A stretch of DNA of 64,000 nucleotides from positions 124,001 through 188,000 of the forward strand of contig NZ_JACHJW010000001.1 of assembly GCF_014203835.1 (NCBI RefSeq), given 5' to 3'. The DNA is from Micromonospora polyrhachis. GTDB taxonomy: Bacteria > Actinomycetota > Actinomycetes > Mycobacteriales > Micromonosporaceae. Positions within the stretch are counted from its first letter, which is position 1. Each line of letters opens with the position of its first letter. A model generated the notes under the pieces. The model was not told the origin of the DNA. It did no database searches and worked only from the letters and a program-made list of their open reading frames with translations. Position numbers and translations under genes: made by a program. Shown here piece after piece: positions 28,694 to 37,663 of the stretch.

Positions 28694-29070
28694 GGCCGGT
28701 CATCTCCGGAGACCTGGCGGTCGAGCTCGTGCAGGAACGGGTCGAACCGCAGGTCGGTCGTCTCGGCCGTGGCACCGGGGGGCAGGTACGCTCCCGCGAT
28801 GGCGACGGCCTCCTCCTTGGAGAGCGCTACCGCGTGACGGATGGTGTCGGTGATGACCTGCGCCAATGCGGTCGAGTTGGGGGTGCGGTAGATGCGCGGG
28901 TCGAGCCACAACTCGATCAGCTCACCCGCACCGCCGACGGTTGCGCTGATCAGCCCGTCGCCGGAATCGGCGGTAACCCGGATCTCGGCCGACCGCTTCT
29001 GTATCGACCGGACGTCCTCGGCCATCCGTTCGTACTCGCCGTACATCTCCAGGTGCAGGGATGTATCCAC
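28690..29070 (-). CDS. YbaB/EbfC family protein
   Basis: A 126-residue protein with the YbaB/EbfC pattern: an N-terminal helix (MYGEYERMAEDVRSIQKR), a beta-sheet core (ISATVGGAGELIELWLDP) and a C-terminal helix. YbaB proteins form dimers that bind DNA, but in actinobacteria many paralogues sit next to type VII genes, where a chaperone-like role in substrate delivery is suspected. It starts with a GTG at 29070, six bases after GGGAGG. It leads the four-gene toxin cassette and is divergent from mycP across 120 bp, where the promoters must lie. Confidence 0.78.
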   Translation of the reverse strand: MDTSLHLEMYGEYERMAEDVRSIQKRSAEIRVTADSGDGLISATVGGAGELIELWLDPRIYRTPNSTALAQVITDTIRHAVALSKEEAVAIAGAYLPPGATAETTDLRFDPFLHELDRQVSGDDRP

Positions 29071-29190
29071 GGTGCGCCTCCCGAGATCGCTTCCGGTCCA
29101 GTTTCAGGCCGGGTACGACGTGGCAGGGACGGTTGACCTGTTGCGGCCACGTGGGAACACTGCGGAGCCCGACACCGCGACGATCCATGG

Positions 29191-30486
29191 GTGAGACCAC
29201 GTCAGGTGCCCACTGCCGCCGCCGTGTTGGCTGCGACCGTGCTTCATGTCATCGGCGGCGCGAGCGGGGCGGCCGCGGCTCCGCCCGCCGGTGCTTGCCA
29301 CAATCCAGATCCGGGCCGCAACCAGGTACGGGCGCAGCCCTGGGCACAACAGATCCTCGACCCACAACGGGCATGGCCGCACAGCCGGGGCGCCGGGGTG
29401 CTGGTCGCGGTGGTCGACTCTGGTGTGGATGCCGATCACCCGCAGCTACGCAGGCCCGGAAAGGTGCATCGGGGCCGCGACTTCTACCTGGCGGGTGCGC
29501 TGCCGGGTGCGTTCGACTGTGTGTCCCACGGCACCGGCGTGGCCGGCATCATCGCCGCCGACCCGGTGCCCGGCATCGGCTTCCACGGGGTGGCCCCGGA
29601 CGCGCAGATCCTGCCGGTGCGGATCAACGACAGGGATGTCGGCGGCCAGGGCGAGTCCCTGCGGATAGATCCGCAGGTCGTGGCCAACGGCATCCGTTAT
29701 GCCGCCGACCGGGGGGCGAAGGTGATCAACCTGTCGCTCGCCGGCCTTGACGACTTTCCCACCATCCGGGCGGCGGTCGCGTACGCCGTGGCCACAGATG
29801 CGCTGGTGGTGGCTGCGGCGGGCAACGCGCAGCGGGACACGACCACCGAGCTGCCGGCCTACCCGGCCGCCTACGAGGGCGTGCTCGGCGTCGGCGCGGT
29901 GGACATCGATGGGGCCCGGATGGCCGGCTCGCAGATCGGCCGGCACGTGGATCTTGTCGCCCCGGGGGCCAAGGTGCTGGCCACGACCAGGGTCGCCGGC
30001 CACACCTATGTCGACGGCACCAGCTATGCCGCGCCGTTCGTTGCCGGAACCGCGGCACTGGTGCGCGCCGCCTGGCCCGAACTCACCGCTGGCGAGGTTG
30101 CTCGGCGGCTGGTGGCCACGGCCAGTCCGGCCCGTGGAGGTCGAGACAGCAGGTCTTACGGTGCCGGTGTGGTCGACCCCTATCGGGCCGTGACCGATGG
30201 GCTCGACCCTGACCGGCCGGCGGCGCTGCCCGCGTACGTCCCGCAGCCGCCGGACCAGGCGCAGCTCGACCGGGCCGCATGGGAGCACGATACTGCGGAC
30301 ACGGCAAAGTTGCTGGCCACCGTCGTGTCCGGCGGGATCGTGCTGGCCGGGCTGGTGGTGGCGATCGCGTCACGCGGTCGCCGGCGTCGTTGGCGAGCGG
30401 GCTGGGCCGCTACGGTGCCTACCGAGCCGACCGTCGTCGAGCCGCCGGAGCAGATATTCCTCATCTCCGAGCCAAAGCGCGAGTAG
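29191..30486 (+). CDS. mycP: Mycosin, type VII secretion subtilisin-like protease
   Basis: A 431-residue S8 protease. It has an N-terminal signal peptide ending in the Ala-rich stretch near residue 30, a short N-terminal extension, and the triad Asp76 (VVDSGVD), His113 (SHGTGVAG) and Ser278 (DGTSYAAPF). A C-terminal transmembrane helix (about 377-397) is followed by an Arg-rich cytoplasmic tail. This is the mycosin plan: a membrane-anchored protease on the outer face of the ESX channel that stabilises the complex and cleaves some substrates. It starts with a GTG. It lies between the toxin cassette and the esx genes and converges with the latter at a strong hairpin. Confidence 0.95.
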   Translation: MRPRQVPTAAAVLAATVLHVIGGASGAAAAPPAGACHNPDPGRNQVRAQPWAQQILDPQRAWPHSRGAGVLVAVVDSGVDADHPQLRRPGKVHRGRDFYLAGALPGAFDCVSHGTGVAGIIAADPVPGIGFHGVAPDAQILPVRINDRDVGGQGESLRIDPQVVANGIRYAADRGAKVINLSLAGLDDFPTIRAAVAYAVATDALVVAAAGNAQRDTTTELPAYPAAYEGVLGVGAVDIDGARMAGSQIGRHVDLVAPGAKVLATTRVAGHTYVDGTSYAAPFVAGTAALVRAAWPELTAGEVARRLVATASPARGGRDSRSYGAGVVDPYRAVTDGLDPDRPAALPAYVPQPPDQAQLDRAAWEHDTADTAKLLATVVSGGIVLAGLVVAIASRGRRRRWRAGWAATVPTEPTVVEPPEQIFLISEPKRE

Positions 30487-30497
30487 CGAGCGCTACC

Positions 30498-30541
30498 GGC
30501 GGATGCCCCGGGAGCTCCAGGGCTCTTCCGGGGCATCCGCC
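30498..30541. terminator. Bidirectional terminator between mycP and the esx genes
   Basis: Arms 30498-30511 and 30528-30541 are perfect 14-base reverse complements (GGCGGATGCCCCGG) with a 16-base loop. The hairpin fills the 71-bp gap between the convergent mycP and WXG100-like genes, so it can end both transcripts. No T-run is present. Confidence 0.75.
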
Positions 30542-30557
30542 TCGCCTGACCCACCGA

Positions 30558-30863
30558 TCAGAGTCGACCCATCCCCATCTGGGCCTTGCGCACCGCGTCC
30601 ATCAGGTGCTCGTTGGCGTTGATCACGGCTCGCGCCTGTGCTGTCTCGGTGTCCCAGGTCTCGTTGGACGTCGCCTGGGCCTGGCCCGACTGCTCGTAGT
30701 AGCTCTGGCCGAACGAGTCCGTCAGATCGTTCTGGTAGATGAACTCCGCGCCGCGGTGGTGGTCGTCGGTGTACTCGCGCTTTTCCTGTGCCCCCCTGTT
30801 CAGGGCGTCCGCCATGCCGTGGTTGGTGTCACTGTGGGCGGTGATCCGAGATGACGAACTCAT
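30558..30863 (-). CDS. WXG100-like small secreted protein
   Basis: A 101-residue, helical, cysteine-free protein without signal peptide, the size of ESAT-6/CFP-10 proteins. The canonical WxG turn is absent; a single Trp (NETWDTET) lies near residue 69. It ends in MGMGRL. It is encoded 19 bases after the next WXG100-like gene and is probably its heterodimer partner, exported by the EccC channel. AAAGGA precedes the ATG. It is assigned by size, pairing and position between mycP and eccC rather than by a clear motif. Confidence 0.75.
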   Translation of the reverse strand: MSSSSRITAHSDTNHGMADALNRGAQEKREYTDDHHRGAEFIYQNDLTDSFGQSYYEQSGQAQATSNETWDTETAQARAVINANEHLMDAVRKAQMGMGRL

Positions 30864-30882
30864 CGTCGTATTCCTTTCCGGG

Positions 30883-31236
30883 TCAGATCTGGGCGGCGAT
30901 ACCGTGGCCGCCGGTGCCCCCGAAGGTCACCCGGCTCGCCTCTTGCGTCGCGGCGTCGTCCGCGTCCTGGTAGTAGCCGACGGCCCGGTACATCCCGTCC
31001 GAATCATCCTGGTACATCGGAGCGATCCGACCGGTGACGAAGCCGTGCCTGCTCTCCTCGGTGTTCATGAGCCCGTCGCGCCACAAACCGGAACTGACGG
31101 CCACACCGTCGCCGACCGAGTTCGTCACGCGCTGGGAACTGTTCTGCAGATCGGTACTGGCGTCGGACGAGATCTTCGCCTGCCGCTGCATGGCGGCGAC
31201 GTCACCGTCGATCTTGCCGCTGGTCGGACCCATCAT
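30883..31236 (-). CDS. WXG100-like small secreted protein
   Basis: A 117-residue, helical, cysteine-free protein. A GLWRDG segment near residue 50 stands where WXG100 proteins have the WxG turn, and the C-terminal part has YYQDADDAATQEASR, similar to the YxxxD/E export signal region. It is the first gene of the two-gene esx unit. The first of two adjacent ATGs is nine bases after GGAGG. It is divergent from eccC and likely a secreted substrate or secretion cofactor of the ESX system. Confidence 0.78.
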   Translation of the reverse strand: MMGPTSGKIDGDVAAMQRQAKISSDASTDLQNSSQRVTNSVGDGVAVSSGLWRDGLMNTEESRHGFVTGRIAPMYQDDSDGMYRAVGYYQDADDAATQEASRVTFGGTGGHGIAAQI

Positions 31237-31391
31237 CGAATCGTTCCTCCGAATCGGTCTGCTCGGTGATACAGCGCTCTTCCTCGATGGTCGAGCCCCA
31301 GGCTAGGCCGCGAGGAAGCGCCGCCAGTGGCTCGCGGCACTTTCCTGCCATCGCGCCCCACCGCCGCCGGTGCTCGCGGACGATCGCGGAC

Positions 31392-34300
31392 GTGGCAACA
31401 GTCGTGGTGCAGAGACCGCCCCGCCGGCCGGCTCCGGAAATGCCGGCCGGCGAGCTGATCCTCCAGGCTCCACCGGAGATCCCACCGCCACCCGCACGCC
31501 AGTGGACGCAGTTGCTCATGGTGCTGCCAATGGTGGCCATGACGGCGTCGATGATGCTGATGTTCTCCGGCTCGCTGGGCGGGTCAATCCGCTTCGTCAT
31601 CTACGGGCTGATGGGCGTCGGCATGCTTGGCATGATCGTCATGGGTTTCGTGCAGGGCGGCGGCCCGAGCAGGCGGGAGATGGGCAACGCCCGACGCAGG
31701 TACCTCCGGCAACTGGCCCAACACCGGCTGCGACTGAGGCGCTCGGTGCGCAGGCAGCGTGAGGCGATGGAGTACCTGCACCCGGACCCGGCCGCGCTGT
31801 GGTCGCTGGCGGCGAGCTATCGGCTCTGGGAGCGACGCAAGGACGCCCCGGACTTCGGTGTCGCACGGATCGGCCGCGGCGCGCAGAACCCGGCCACCAC
31901 GCTGGTCACCCCCGACACCAAGCCGCTGGAAGAACTCGAACCGCTGTCCGCACTAGCGCTACGCCGGTTCATCACCACCTACGCCACCGTCGACGGGCTG
32001 CCCATCGCGATCGCGGTGAACGGGTTCAGCCGGATCTACCTACGTGGGCATCGAGACGTCGCACTCGGCATGCTACGCGCGTTGCTGGCACAGTTGGCCA
32101 CCCTGCAGTCACCGGACGACCTGCGGATCGCGATGTGTGTCGGCGACGAACGCCGCGCCGACTGGGAATGGGTGAAATGGCTGCCGCACGCGTTGCACCC
32201 GGAGCGGACCGATGCGCTCGGTCCGCTGCGTCTGGTGGCACCGGCGATTCCGGCACTGGAGTCGATGCTTGAGGAGGAACTGGCCAAGCGGCCACGATTC
32301 GACCCGGAGGTGGCTACCCGGCTCGCCGGCCCGCACCTGATGGTGGTGCTCGACGGCGGTTCGGTCGCCGGCTCCGACCACCTGATGACCGGCGGAGGCG
32401 TCGAAGGGGTGACCATCGTGGACCTGACCACGATGCCGCCGCGAGCACTGGACCGGACCACGGTGGTGCTCGACCTGAACACCGACGGCACGCTCGCCAG
32501 CGAGACCATCGACGGCGAAGCCCACCTCGGTCGGGCGGACACCCTCGGTGCGGTCGCCGCCGAAGGGCTTGCCCGACAGTTGGCACCGCTGCGGCTGACC
32601 GCCGGCCTACATGGCGATGCACCGATGACCACGGAGCTGGGCCTGGCCGAGCTGCTGGAGCTGGGTGACCCGTACGAGTTCGACCCGGCCGAGACATGGG
32701 TGCCACGGCCCAACCGGGACCGGCTGCGGGTCAAGTTCGGCATCCAGGCCGACGGAACCCCGATCGAAATCGATCTCAAGGAATCAGCCCAGGACGGCAT
32801 GGGCCCGCACGGTCTGCTGATCGGGGCAACCGGCTCGGGTAAGTCGGAACTGCTGCGTACCCTGGTCCTGGCACTAGCCGTCACCCACCCACCGAACTCG
32901 CTGAACTTCGCGCTGGTCGACTTCAAGGGCGGGGCCACGTTCACCCGGCTCGACGCCTTGCCGCACACCAGCGCCGTGATCACCAACCTGGCCGACGAGC
33001 TGCACCTGGTCGACCGGATGACCGACGCCATCAACGGCGAGCTAATCCGCCGCCAGGAGCTGCTGCGGGCGGCCGGAAACTTCTCGTCCCTGCGCGACTA
33101 CGAGAAGGCGCGCGCCGCAGGTGCCCCGCTGCCCGAAGTGCCCACGCTGCTGGTGATCTGCGACGAGTTCTCCGAGCTACTGTCCGCCAAACCTGACTTC
33201 ATCGACATGTTTGTCCAGATCGGGCGCGTTGGTCGTTCCCTTGGCGTGCACCTGCTGCTCGCCTCCCAGCGACTCGACGAGGGCAGATTGCGGGGACTGG
33301 AGACACATCTCTCCTATCGGATCGGTCTGCGGACCTTTTCCGAGATGGAGAGCCGGGCAGTGCTCGGGGTAACCGAGGCGTTCCAACTGCCCCGGGCCCC
33401 GGGCCACGGATTCCTCAAGGTCGGCACCGATCCGATGAGCCGGTTTCGTGCGGCCTACGTGTCGGGTGTCTACCAGCGCACCGCTCGCGGTGGGACGGTG
33501 GCCGCATCCGGGGAGCATCTGGTGCTGCACGAGTACACGACGGCCTACCTCGCCCCCGTACTCGACGTCGACGAGGACGAAGAAAGCACGCCGGAGCCCG
33601 ACGAGGACACCGCCACCGGCGAGACCCTGTTGGACGTCCTGGTCGACCGGTTGCACAGCCGGGGCACCCCGGCACACCAGGTGTGGTTGCCACCGCTGTC
33701 CGACTCGCCGACCATGGACCGGCTCCTGCCTCCCCTGATCACCCACCCCCAGCGGGGCCTGACCGCCGACTCGCCCGCCCTGGCCGGATCACTGCGACCG
33801 GTGCTCGGCATCGTGGACCGGCCGTACGAGCAGCGCCGTGACCCGCTGGTGCTGGACCTGTCCGGCGCGGCCGGACACGTGCTGGTGTTGGGCGCCCCGC
33901 AGGCGGGTAAGAGCACGACACTGCGCACGCTGATCGCCAGCCTCGCGCTCACCCACACGCCCCGCGAGGCACAGTTCTACTGCCTGGACTTCGGCGGCGG
34001 CACGCTCGCCTCGATCGCCGGCCTGCCCCATGTCGCCGGCGTATCCGGCCGGTTGGACACCGGAGCCGTCCGGCGCACCGTCGCCGAGGTGGCCACGCTG
34101 CTGGTAGCGCGGGAACGGCTGTTCGCCGAACACCAGATCGACGGCATCACCACCTACCGCAGGCTGCGCGCCGAAGGCCGGTTCGCCGACCAGCCACACG
34201 GTGACGTGTTCCTGGTGATCGACGGCTGGCAGACCCTACGCAACGACTTCGCCGAGTTGGAGGAGATGGTCGGTGACATCGTCGCCCGCGGACTGTCCTA

Positions 34301-35366
34301 CGGCGTGCACGTGGTCGCCAGCTGCGCCCGCGCCTTCGACCTACGGATGAACGTCCGGGACCTGTTCGCGAGCAGGCTGGAGCTGAGGGTCGGCGATCCG
34401 ATCGACTCCATCATCGACCGGCGGGCCGCGTTGACCGTGCCCACCGATGCCCCGGGCCGGGGGATCTCGATGAGCGGGCACCAGATGCTGGTGGCATTGC
34501 CCCGGATCGACGGAGTCGCCGAAGCCGAAGACCTCACCGCTGGCATCGGCGCACTGGTGGAGGCGGTCCGGAACGCCTGGCCGGGCGAGCCCACGCCGTC
34601 GATCCGGCTGCTGCCCGGGGTACTCCCGTTCGAGAAGCTGCCCGCCGTCGACAAGCTCACCGGAGCCGAGGTCGGGCTTACCGTCGGCATCCACGAGCGG
34701 GACCTCTCCCCGATGCGGCTGGATTTCGCTGCCGACCCACACTTCTTCCTGCTGGCCGACACCCAGTGCGGCAAGACGTCGTTCCTGCGGGTGCTGGCCA
34801 GCCGGATCCAGCACGCCTACCGGCCCAGCGAAGCCCGGATCATCCTGGTCGACCACCGCCGGAGCCTGCTCGGGGAGGTCGGCGAAGACTACCTGCTCGG
34901 CTACGGCACCAACGACGAGCACAGCGGCGGACTACTCGCCGAGACAGCCGAGGCGCTGGCCAAGCGGTTGCCCGGTCCGGACGTCACGCCCGAGCAGTTG
35001 CGGGCCAGGAGCTGGTGGCAGGGGCCGGAGATCTTCGTGCTGGTGGACGACTACGACATGGTGGCCACCCACAAGGCGCACCCGCTGATGCCGTTGCTGC
35101 CCCTGGTCGCGCAGGGCGGTGACATCGGCCTGCACGTGGTGCTGGCCCGGCGTACCGGCGGTGCCGGCCGAGGGCTGTTCGAGCCGTTCCTCAACCGGGT
35201 ACGGGAGGTCGGCACACCCGGTCTGATGATGTCCGGTGACCGGGACGAGGGCCCGCTGCTCGGCGGCATGCGCGCTCAGGTGCTGCCCCCCGGGCGCGGC
35301 TGGTTGGTGGACCGCCGCGGCCAGAAGGGGCTGGTCCAGATCGCCTGGCTCCCGCCTCGTGAGTGA
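31392..35366 (+). CDS. eccC: Type VII secretion ATPase EccC
   Basis: A 1324-residue FtsK/SpoIIIE-type ATPase. The GTG at 31392 is chosen because the product then starts with the family's TVVVQRPPRRPAPEMPAGEL; an in-frame start at 31266 would add 42 unrelated residues. Two membrane helices (about 40-88) precede a DUF domain and three ATPase domains with Walker A lysines at 484 (GATGSGKS), 840 (GAPQAGKS) and 1128 (ADTQCGKT). The first ATPase also shows LLVICDEFSELL, and the third IFVLVDDYD. EccC is the motor of the ESX channel and recognises WXG100 substrates through its last ATPase. It is fused in one chain, unlike the split EccCa/EccCb of some ESX-1 systems. Confidence 0.97.
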   Translation: MATVVVQRPPRRPAPEMPAGELILQAPPEIPPPPARQWTQLLMVLPMVAMTASMMLMFSGSLGGSIRFVIYGLMGVGMLGMIVMGFVQGGGPSRREMGNARRRYLRQLAQHRLRLRRSVRRQREAMEYLHPDPAALWSLAASYRLWERRKDAPDFGVARIGRGAQNPATTLVTPDTKPLEELEPLSALALRRFITTYATVDGLPIAIAVNGFSRIYLRGHRDVALGMLRALLAQLATLQSPDDLRIAMCVGDERRADWEWVKWLPHALHPERTDALGPLRLVAPAIPALESMLEEELAKRPRFDPEVATRLAGPHLMVVLDGGSVAGSDHLMTGGGVEGVTIVDLTTMPPRALDRTTVVLDLNTDGTLASETIDGEAHLGRADTLGAVAAEGLARQLAPLRLTAGLHGDAPMTTELGLAELLELGDPYEFDPAETWVPRPNRDRLRVKFGIQADGTPIEIDLKESAQDGMGPHGLLIGATGSGKSELLRTLVLALAVTHPPNSLNFALVDFKGGATFTRLDALPHTSAVITNLADELHLVDRMTDAINGELIRRQELLRAAGNFSSLRDYEKARAAGAPLPEVPTLLVICDEFSELLSAKPDFIDMFVQIGRVGRSLGVHLLLASQRLDEGRLRGLETHLSYRIGLRTFSEMESRAVLGVTEAFQLPRAPGHGFLKVGTDPMSRFRAAYVSGVYQRTARGGTVAASGEHLVLHEYTTAYLAPVLDVDEDEESTPEPDEDTATGETLLDVLVDRLHSRGTPAHQVWLPPLSDSPTMDRLLPPLITHPQRGLTADSPALAGSLRPVLGIVDRPYEQRRDPLVLDLSGAAGHVLVLGAPQAGKSTTLRTLIASLALTHTPREAQFYCLDFGGGTLASIAGLPHVAGVSGRLDTGAVRRTVAEVATLLVARERLFAEHQIDGITTYRRLRAEGRFADQPHGDVFLVIDGWQTLRNDFAELEEMVGDIVARGLSYGVHVVASCARAFDLRMNVRDLFASRLELRVGDPIDSIIDRRAALTVPTDAPGRGISMSGHQMLVALPRIDGVAEAEDLTAGIGALVEAVRNAWPGEPTPSIRLLPGVLPFEKLPAVDKLTGAEVGLTVGIHERDLSPMRLDFAADPHFFLLADTQCGKTSFLRVLASRIQHAYRPSEARIILVDHRRSLLGEVGEDYLLGYGTNDEHSGGLLAETAEALAKRLPGPDVTPEQLRARSWWQGPEIFVLVDDYDMVATHKAHPLMPLLPLVAQGGDIGLHVVLARRTGGAGRGLFEPFLNRVREVGTPGLMMSGDRDEGPLLGGMRAQVLPPGRGWLVDRRGQKGLVQIAWLPPRE

Positions 35367-35461
35367 GCCGGCCCGATGGCCGGTTGCTGTCGCGGCGGGC
35401 ATGACAACCGATGAACATGCTTGGCTTGTACAACACAGCCTCGTAAGGATTGGGGAGCGGG

Positions 35462-35833
35462 ATGGGCAACGGATATATCGACGGTGCCCCGGAACCGATG
35501 AGAGAATCCGCCGGCAACTTCACGGCACCAATTGTTGGATTTTTCCCGCCTCTCATTAGCGAGTCACTGCCGGCGTGCGGGGATGAATTTGCGGAGTGCG
35601 TCAAGTTGACCGGAGCCAATCATTCCGCCAGGGACGCGACACAGGTGATGATCACTCACATAATGCAAGGATTCGAGGCGTACAAGTCAATAATTCTTTC
35701 TGCTGCCGACTGCTACGAAGACGCCGGCAATATGAGCTTCAGCGAATTCCAGAACATCCTGAACCGTCGGGAATACAACCTGCCTGACAAGGCTCAGATT
35801 TTCCTCCAGCCCGCTCCAGCGAACGACGCCTGA
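35462..35833 (+). CDS. Hypothetical type VII-associated protein
   Basis: A 123-residue protein from the ATG at 35462, which follows GGGGAG. It is helical, with two cysteines and no signal peptide. In size and position (between eccC and a PPE-like gene) it resembles EspC-like substrates or partners (EAYKSIILSAADCYEDA region). Base composition is clearly less GC-rich than its neighbours, with ATT, AAT and TCA codons, which hints at a different origin. The stop is 11 bases before the next start, so it is likely in one operon with the following genes. Confidence 0.65.
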   Translation: MGNGYIDGAPEPMRESAGNFTAPIVGFFPPLISESLPACGDEFAECVKLTGANHSARDATQVMITHIMQGFEAYKSIILSAADCYEDAGNMSFSEFQNILNRREYNLPDKAQIFLQPAPANDA

Positions 35834-35844
35834 GGTTTTGTGCC

Positions 35845-37221
35845 GTGACCGAGTTCACTGACTACCGTATTGGCTACAGCCTGGAAACACTCGACAACAT
35901 TGCTACCCGCGAGCTGGACAATCACATCAAGAATTGCGCTGCCGAAGCTGCTAGATGGACCGAATTGATCCGCTACTTGGACGAGACAGCCCACACTCTC
36001 CGCAATAGGATCGACAACGTAGGCAAACACTGGGGAGATGCGGCGTTCTCGGAGCTCGAAGGGCGAGTCAAGACTAGCATCGACGGACTTATCAGTGTCC
36101 GCAACGCAATTGCATCTGCCTCCCTCGACAAGGTGTTCAACGACCACCTTCCCGTGTCCATCAGGTCCACCCAGGATCGAATTCGCCTGCAAAATGCCGC
36201 CTATCAGCTAGAGCGTGAGCCTTTCGAGCGGAATGGCCAGGTACTCGACAAGCGGCCTTTCGAAGCGGCATCTGGGGTGGCGCTGAACGAACTGGCCCTC
36301 GAATACCTGGTGGCCGAGCAGGCAGTACGGCAATTGACCGAGAAGCTGAAATGGGTCGGACCACGCGCACACCTGTCGGAGGTCGGTCCGGGTGGTGTCA
36401 TGCCCGGCCCAGGGGCCATGGGAGGTCCGAACTCCGCAGGCCCGGAGGAGACCGGCGGCGTCGATCCTGCGTCGGTGCCCGATACGGCCAACGGTCCGAA
36501 CCCGTCGCCAACCGATCCGGCCGCTGACTCGCCGGATCAGGCCGAGTCGTTGCTGGACGGAGTACCGGAGGCACTGAACGCACTGAGCCAGGCGATGCAG
36601 TCGCTCGCCGGTACGGGATCGGAGGTACCCAATCCGGTGACCCTGCCCGTAGGCGAGTTCGACCCGGCGGACCTGGCCTCGATGTCCCCCGAGGAGTACG
36701 CGGACTACCTGGACCGGATGGGCGCTTCGGGCCTGCCGAGCCTGGCCGGGGGTGGGACTGGCGGTGGTGGGGCCGCCGGCATGACAGCCGTCTCGCCAGT
36801 GGCGAACCCGGTGCCGGTCGGTGGGTCGAGCGGCACGCCGCTACCGTCCAGCGCAATGCTGGCCACCACGGGTACGCCTACCGGGACCACCGGCCCGGGG
36901 GCGATGCCGCCGATGTATCCGCCGAACACCCAACGAACGAACAGTGGCGGCGGAATCGCGCCGGGAGCCGCCGAGCAGGCTGGTACGGGCAGTCCACGGA
37001 AGCGGAAACCCAGCGGAACCCCGGGGGTGTCCCTGTTGGGCCGGGCTGGACGGGTGGACCCGGCCAAGGACAGCCTCGCGTCGCCATCGTCCGTGGCACC
37101 GCATCGACGATGGGACACCGCAACCGACACCGAGCCCGACACCGGCCCACTGCTCGACGAGGAGTTGTGGCAGGTGAACCAGCCAGACCGCAGACCGACG
37201 AGACACCGCGCCGGACATTGA
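35845..37221 (+). CDS. PPE-like type VII secretion substrate
   Basis: A 458-residue protein. The first 170 residues are helical with a WG turn (KHWGDAAFSELEGRV near residue 62) like WXG100/PPE proteins. The rest, from about 180, is low complexity and rich in Pro, Gly, Ser and Thr, as in PPE-type tails. No signal peptide or enzyme domain is seen. It starts with a GTG. The N-terminal third shares the lower GC of the preceding gene, while the tail is GC-rich. It probably is a secreted or surface component of the ESX system. Confidence 0.7.
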   Translation: MTEFTDYRIGYSLETLDNIATRELDNHIKNCAAEAARWTELIRYLDETAHTLRNRIDNVGKHWGDAAFSELEGRVKTSIDGLISVRNAIASASLDKVFNDHLPVSIRSTQDRIRLQNAAYQLEREPFERNGQVLDKRPFEAASGVALNELALEYLVAEQAVRQLTEKLKWVGPRAHLSEVGPGGVMPGPGAMGGPNSAGPEETGGVDPASVPDTANGPNPSPTDPAADSPDQAESLLDGVPEALNALSQAMQSLAGTGSEVPNPVTLPVGEFDPADLASMSPEEYADYLDRMGASGLPSLAGGGTGGGGAAGMTAVSPVANPVPVGGSSGTPLPSSAMLATTGTPTGTTGPGAMPPMYPPNTQRTNSGGGIAPGAAEQAGTGSPRKRKPSGTPGVSLLGRAGRVDPAKDSLASPSSVAPHRRWDTATDTEPDTGPLLDEELWQVNQPDRRPTRHRAGH

Positions 37222-37231
37222 GGAGAGGCAG

Positions 37232-37654
37232 ATGCCCCCAACGCACATCAGTGGCGACACCGAGGCGATGAACGCATACTCCGGCCAGCTCACCGCGCCA
37301 CCCATGCCACCCTCGTTGGCACGCCTGGGCACACCGCCGAACCTCACCGGGATGTTCGAGGGCATCGCGATGTCCGTCCTGGACAAGGCGGCCACCGCCG
37401 AGCTGGCCACCTTTCTGACGAAGATCATTGAGGATCTCGTCACCGATTCGGCGAAGGTCAAGGCTGCCGCCGCGGGCTACACCGCCGCGGATGTCACCAG
37501 CGCCCTGGAACTGGCCGCCGCCGGCGTCAAGGTCGTGAAGCAAGGAGTCGATCTCGTCAAGCAACTGGCTGGCTCCCAGGCCCTGCCCTCCGGGGAGCCC
37601 GACACCACCAAACCCACTGAGTCTGCGGGCGACGCCCCGCAGCCCACTGTCTGA
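37232..37654 (+). CDS. Small helical type VII-associated protein
   Basis: A 140-residue protein. Residues 40-115 form one or two long amphipathic helices rich in Ala, Val and Lys; the ends are flexible. GAGGAGAGG precedes the ATG. It lies 10 bases after one PPE-like gene and 9 bases before another, so it probably pairs with one of them as a partner. No enzyme motif or signal peptide is seen. Confidence 0.65.
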   Translation: MPPTHISGDTEAMNAYSGQLTAPPMPPSLARLGTPPNLTGMFEGIAMSVLDKAATAELATFLTKIIEDLVTDSAKVKAAAAGYTAADVTSALELAAAGVKVVKQGVDLVKQLAGSQALPSGEPDTTKPTESAGDAPQPTV

Positions 37655-37663
37655 GGGGCTTCC

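Noticed and set aside
29191-30486. Subtilase as an unrelated secreted protease
   Set aside because: C-terminal membrane helix, length and position between ESX genes fit a mycosin.
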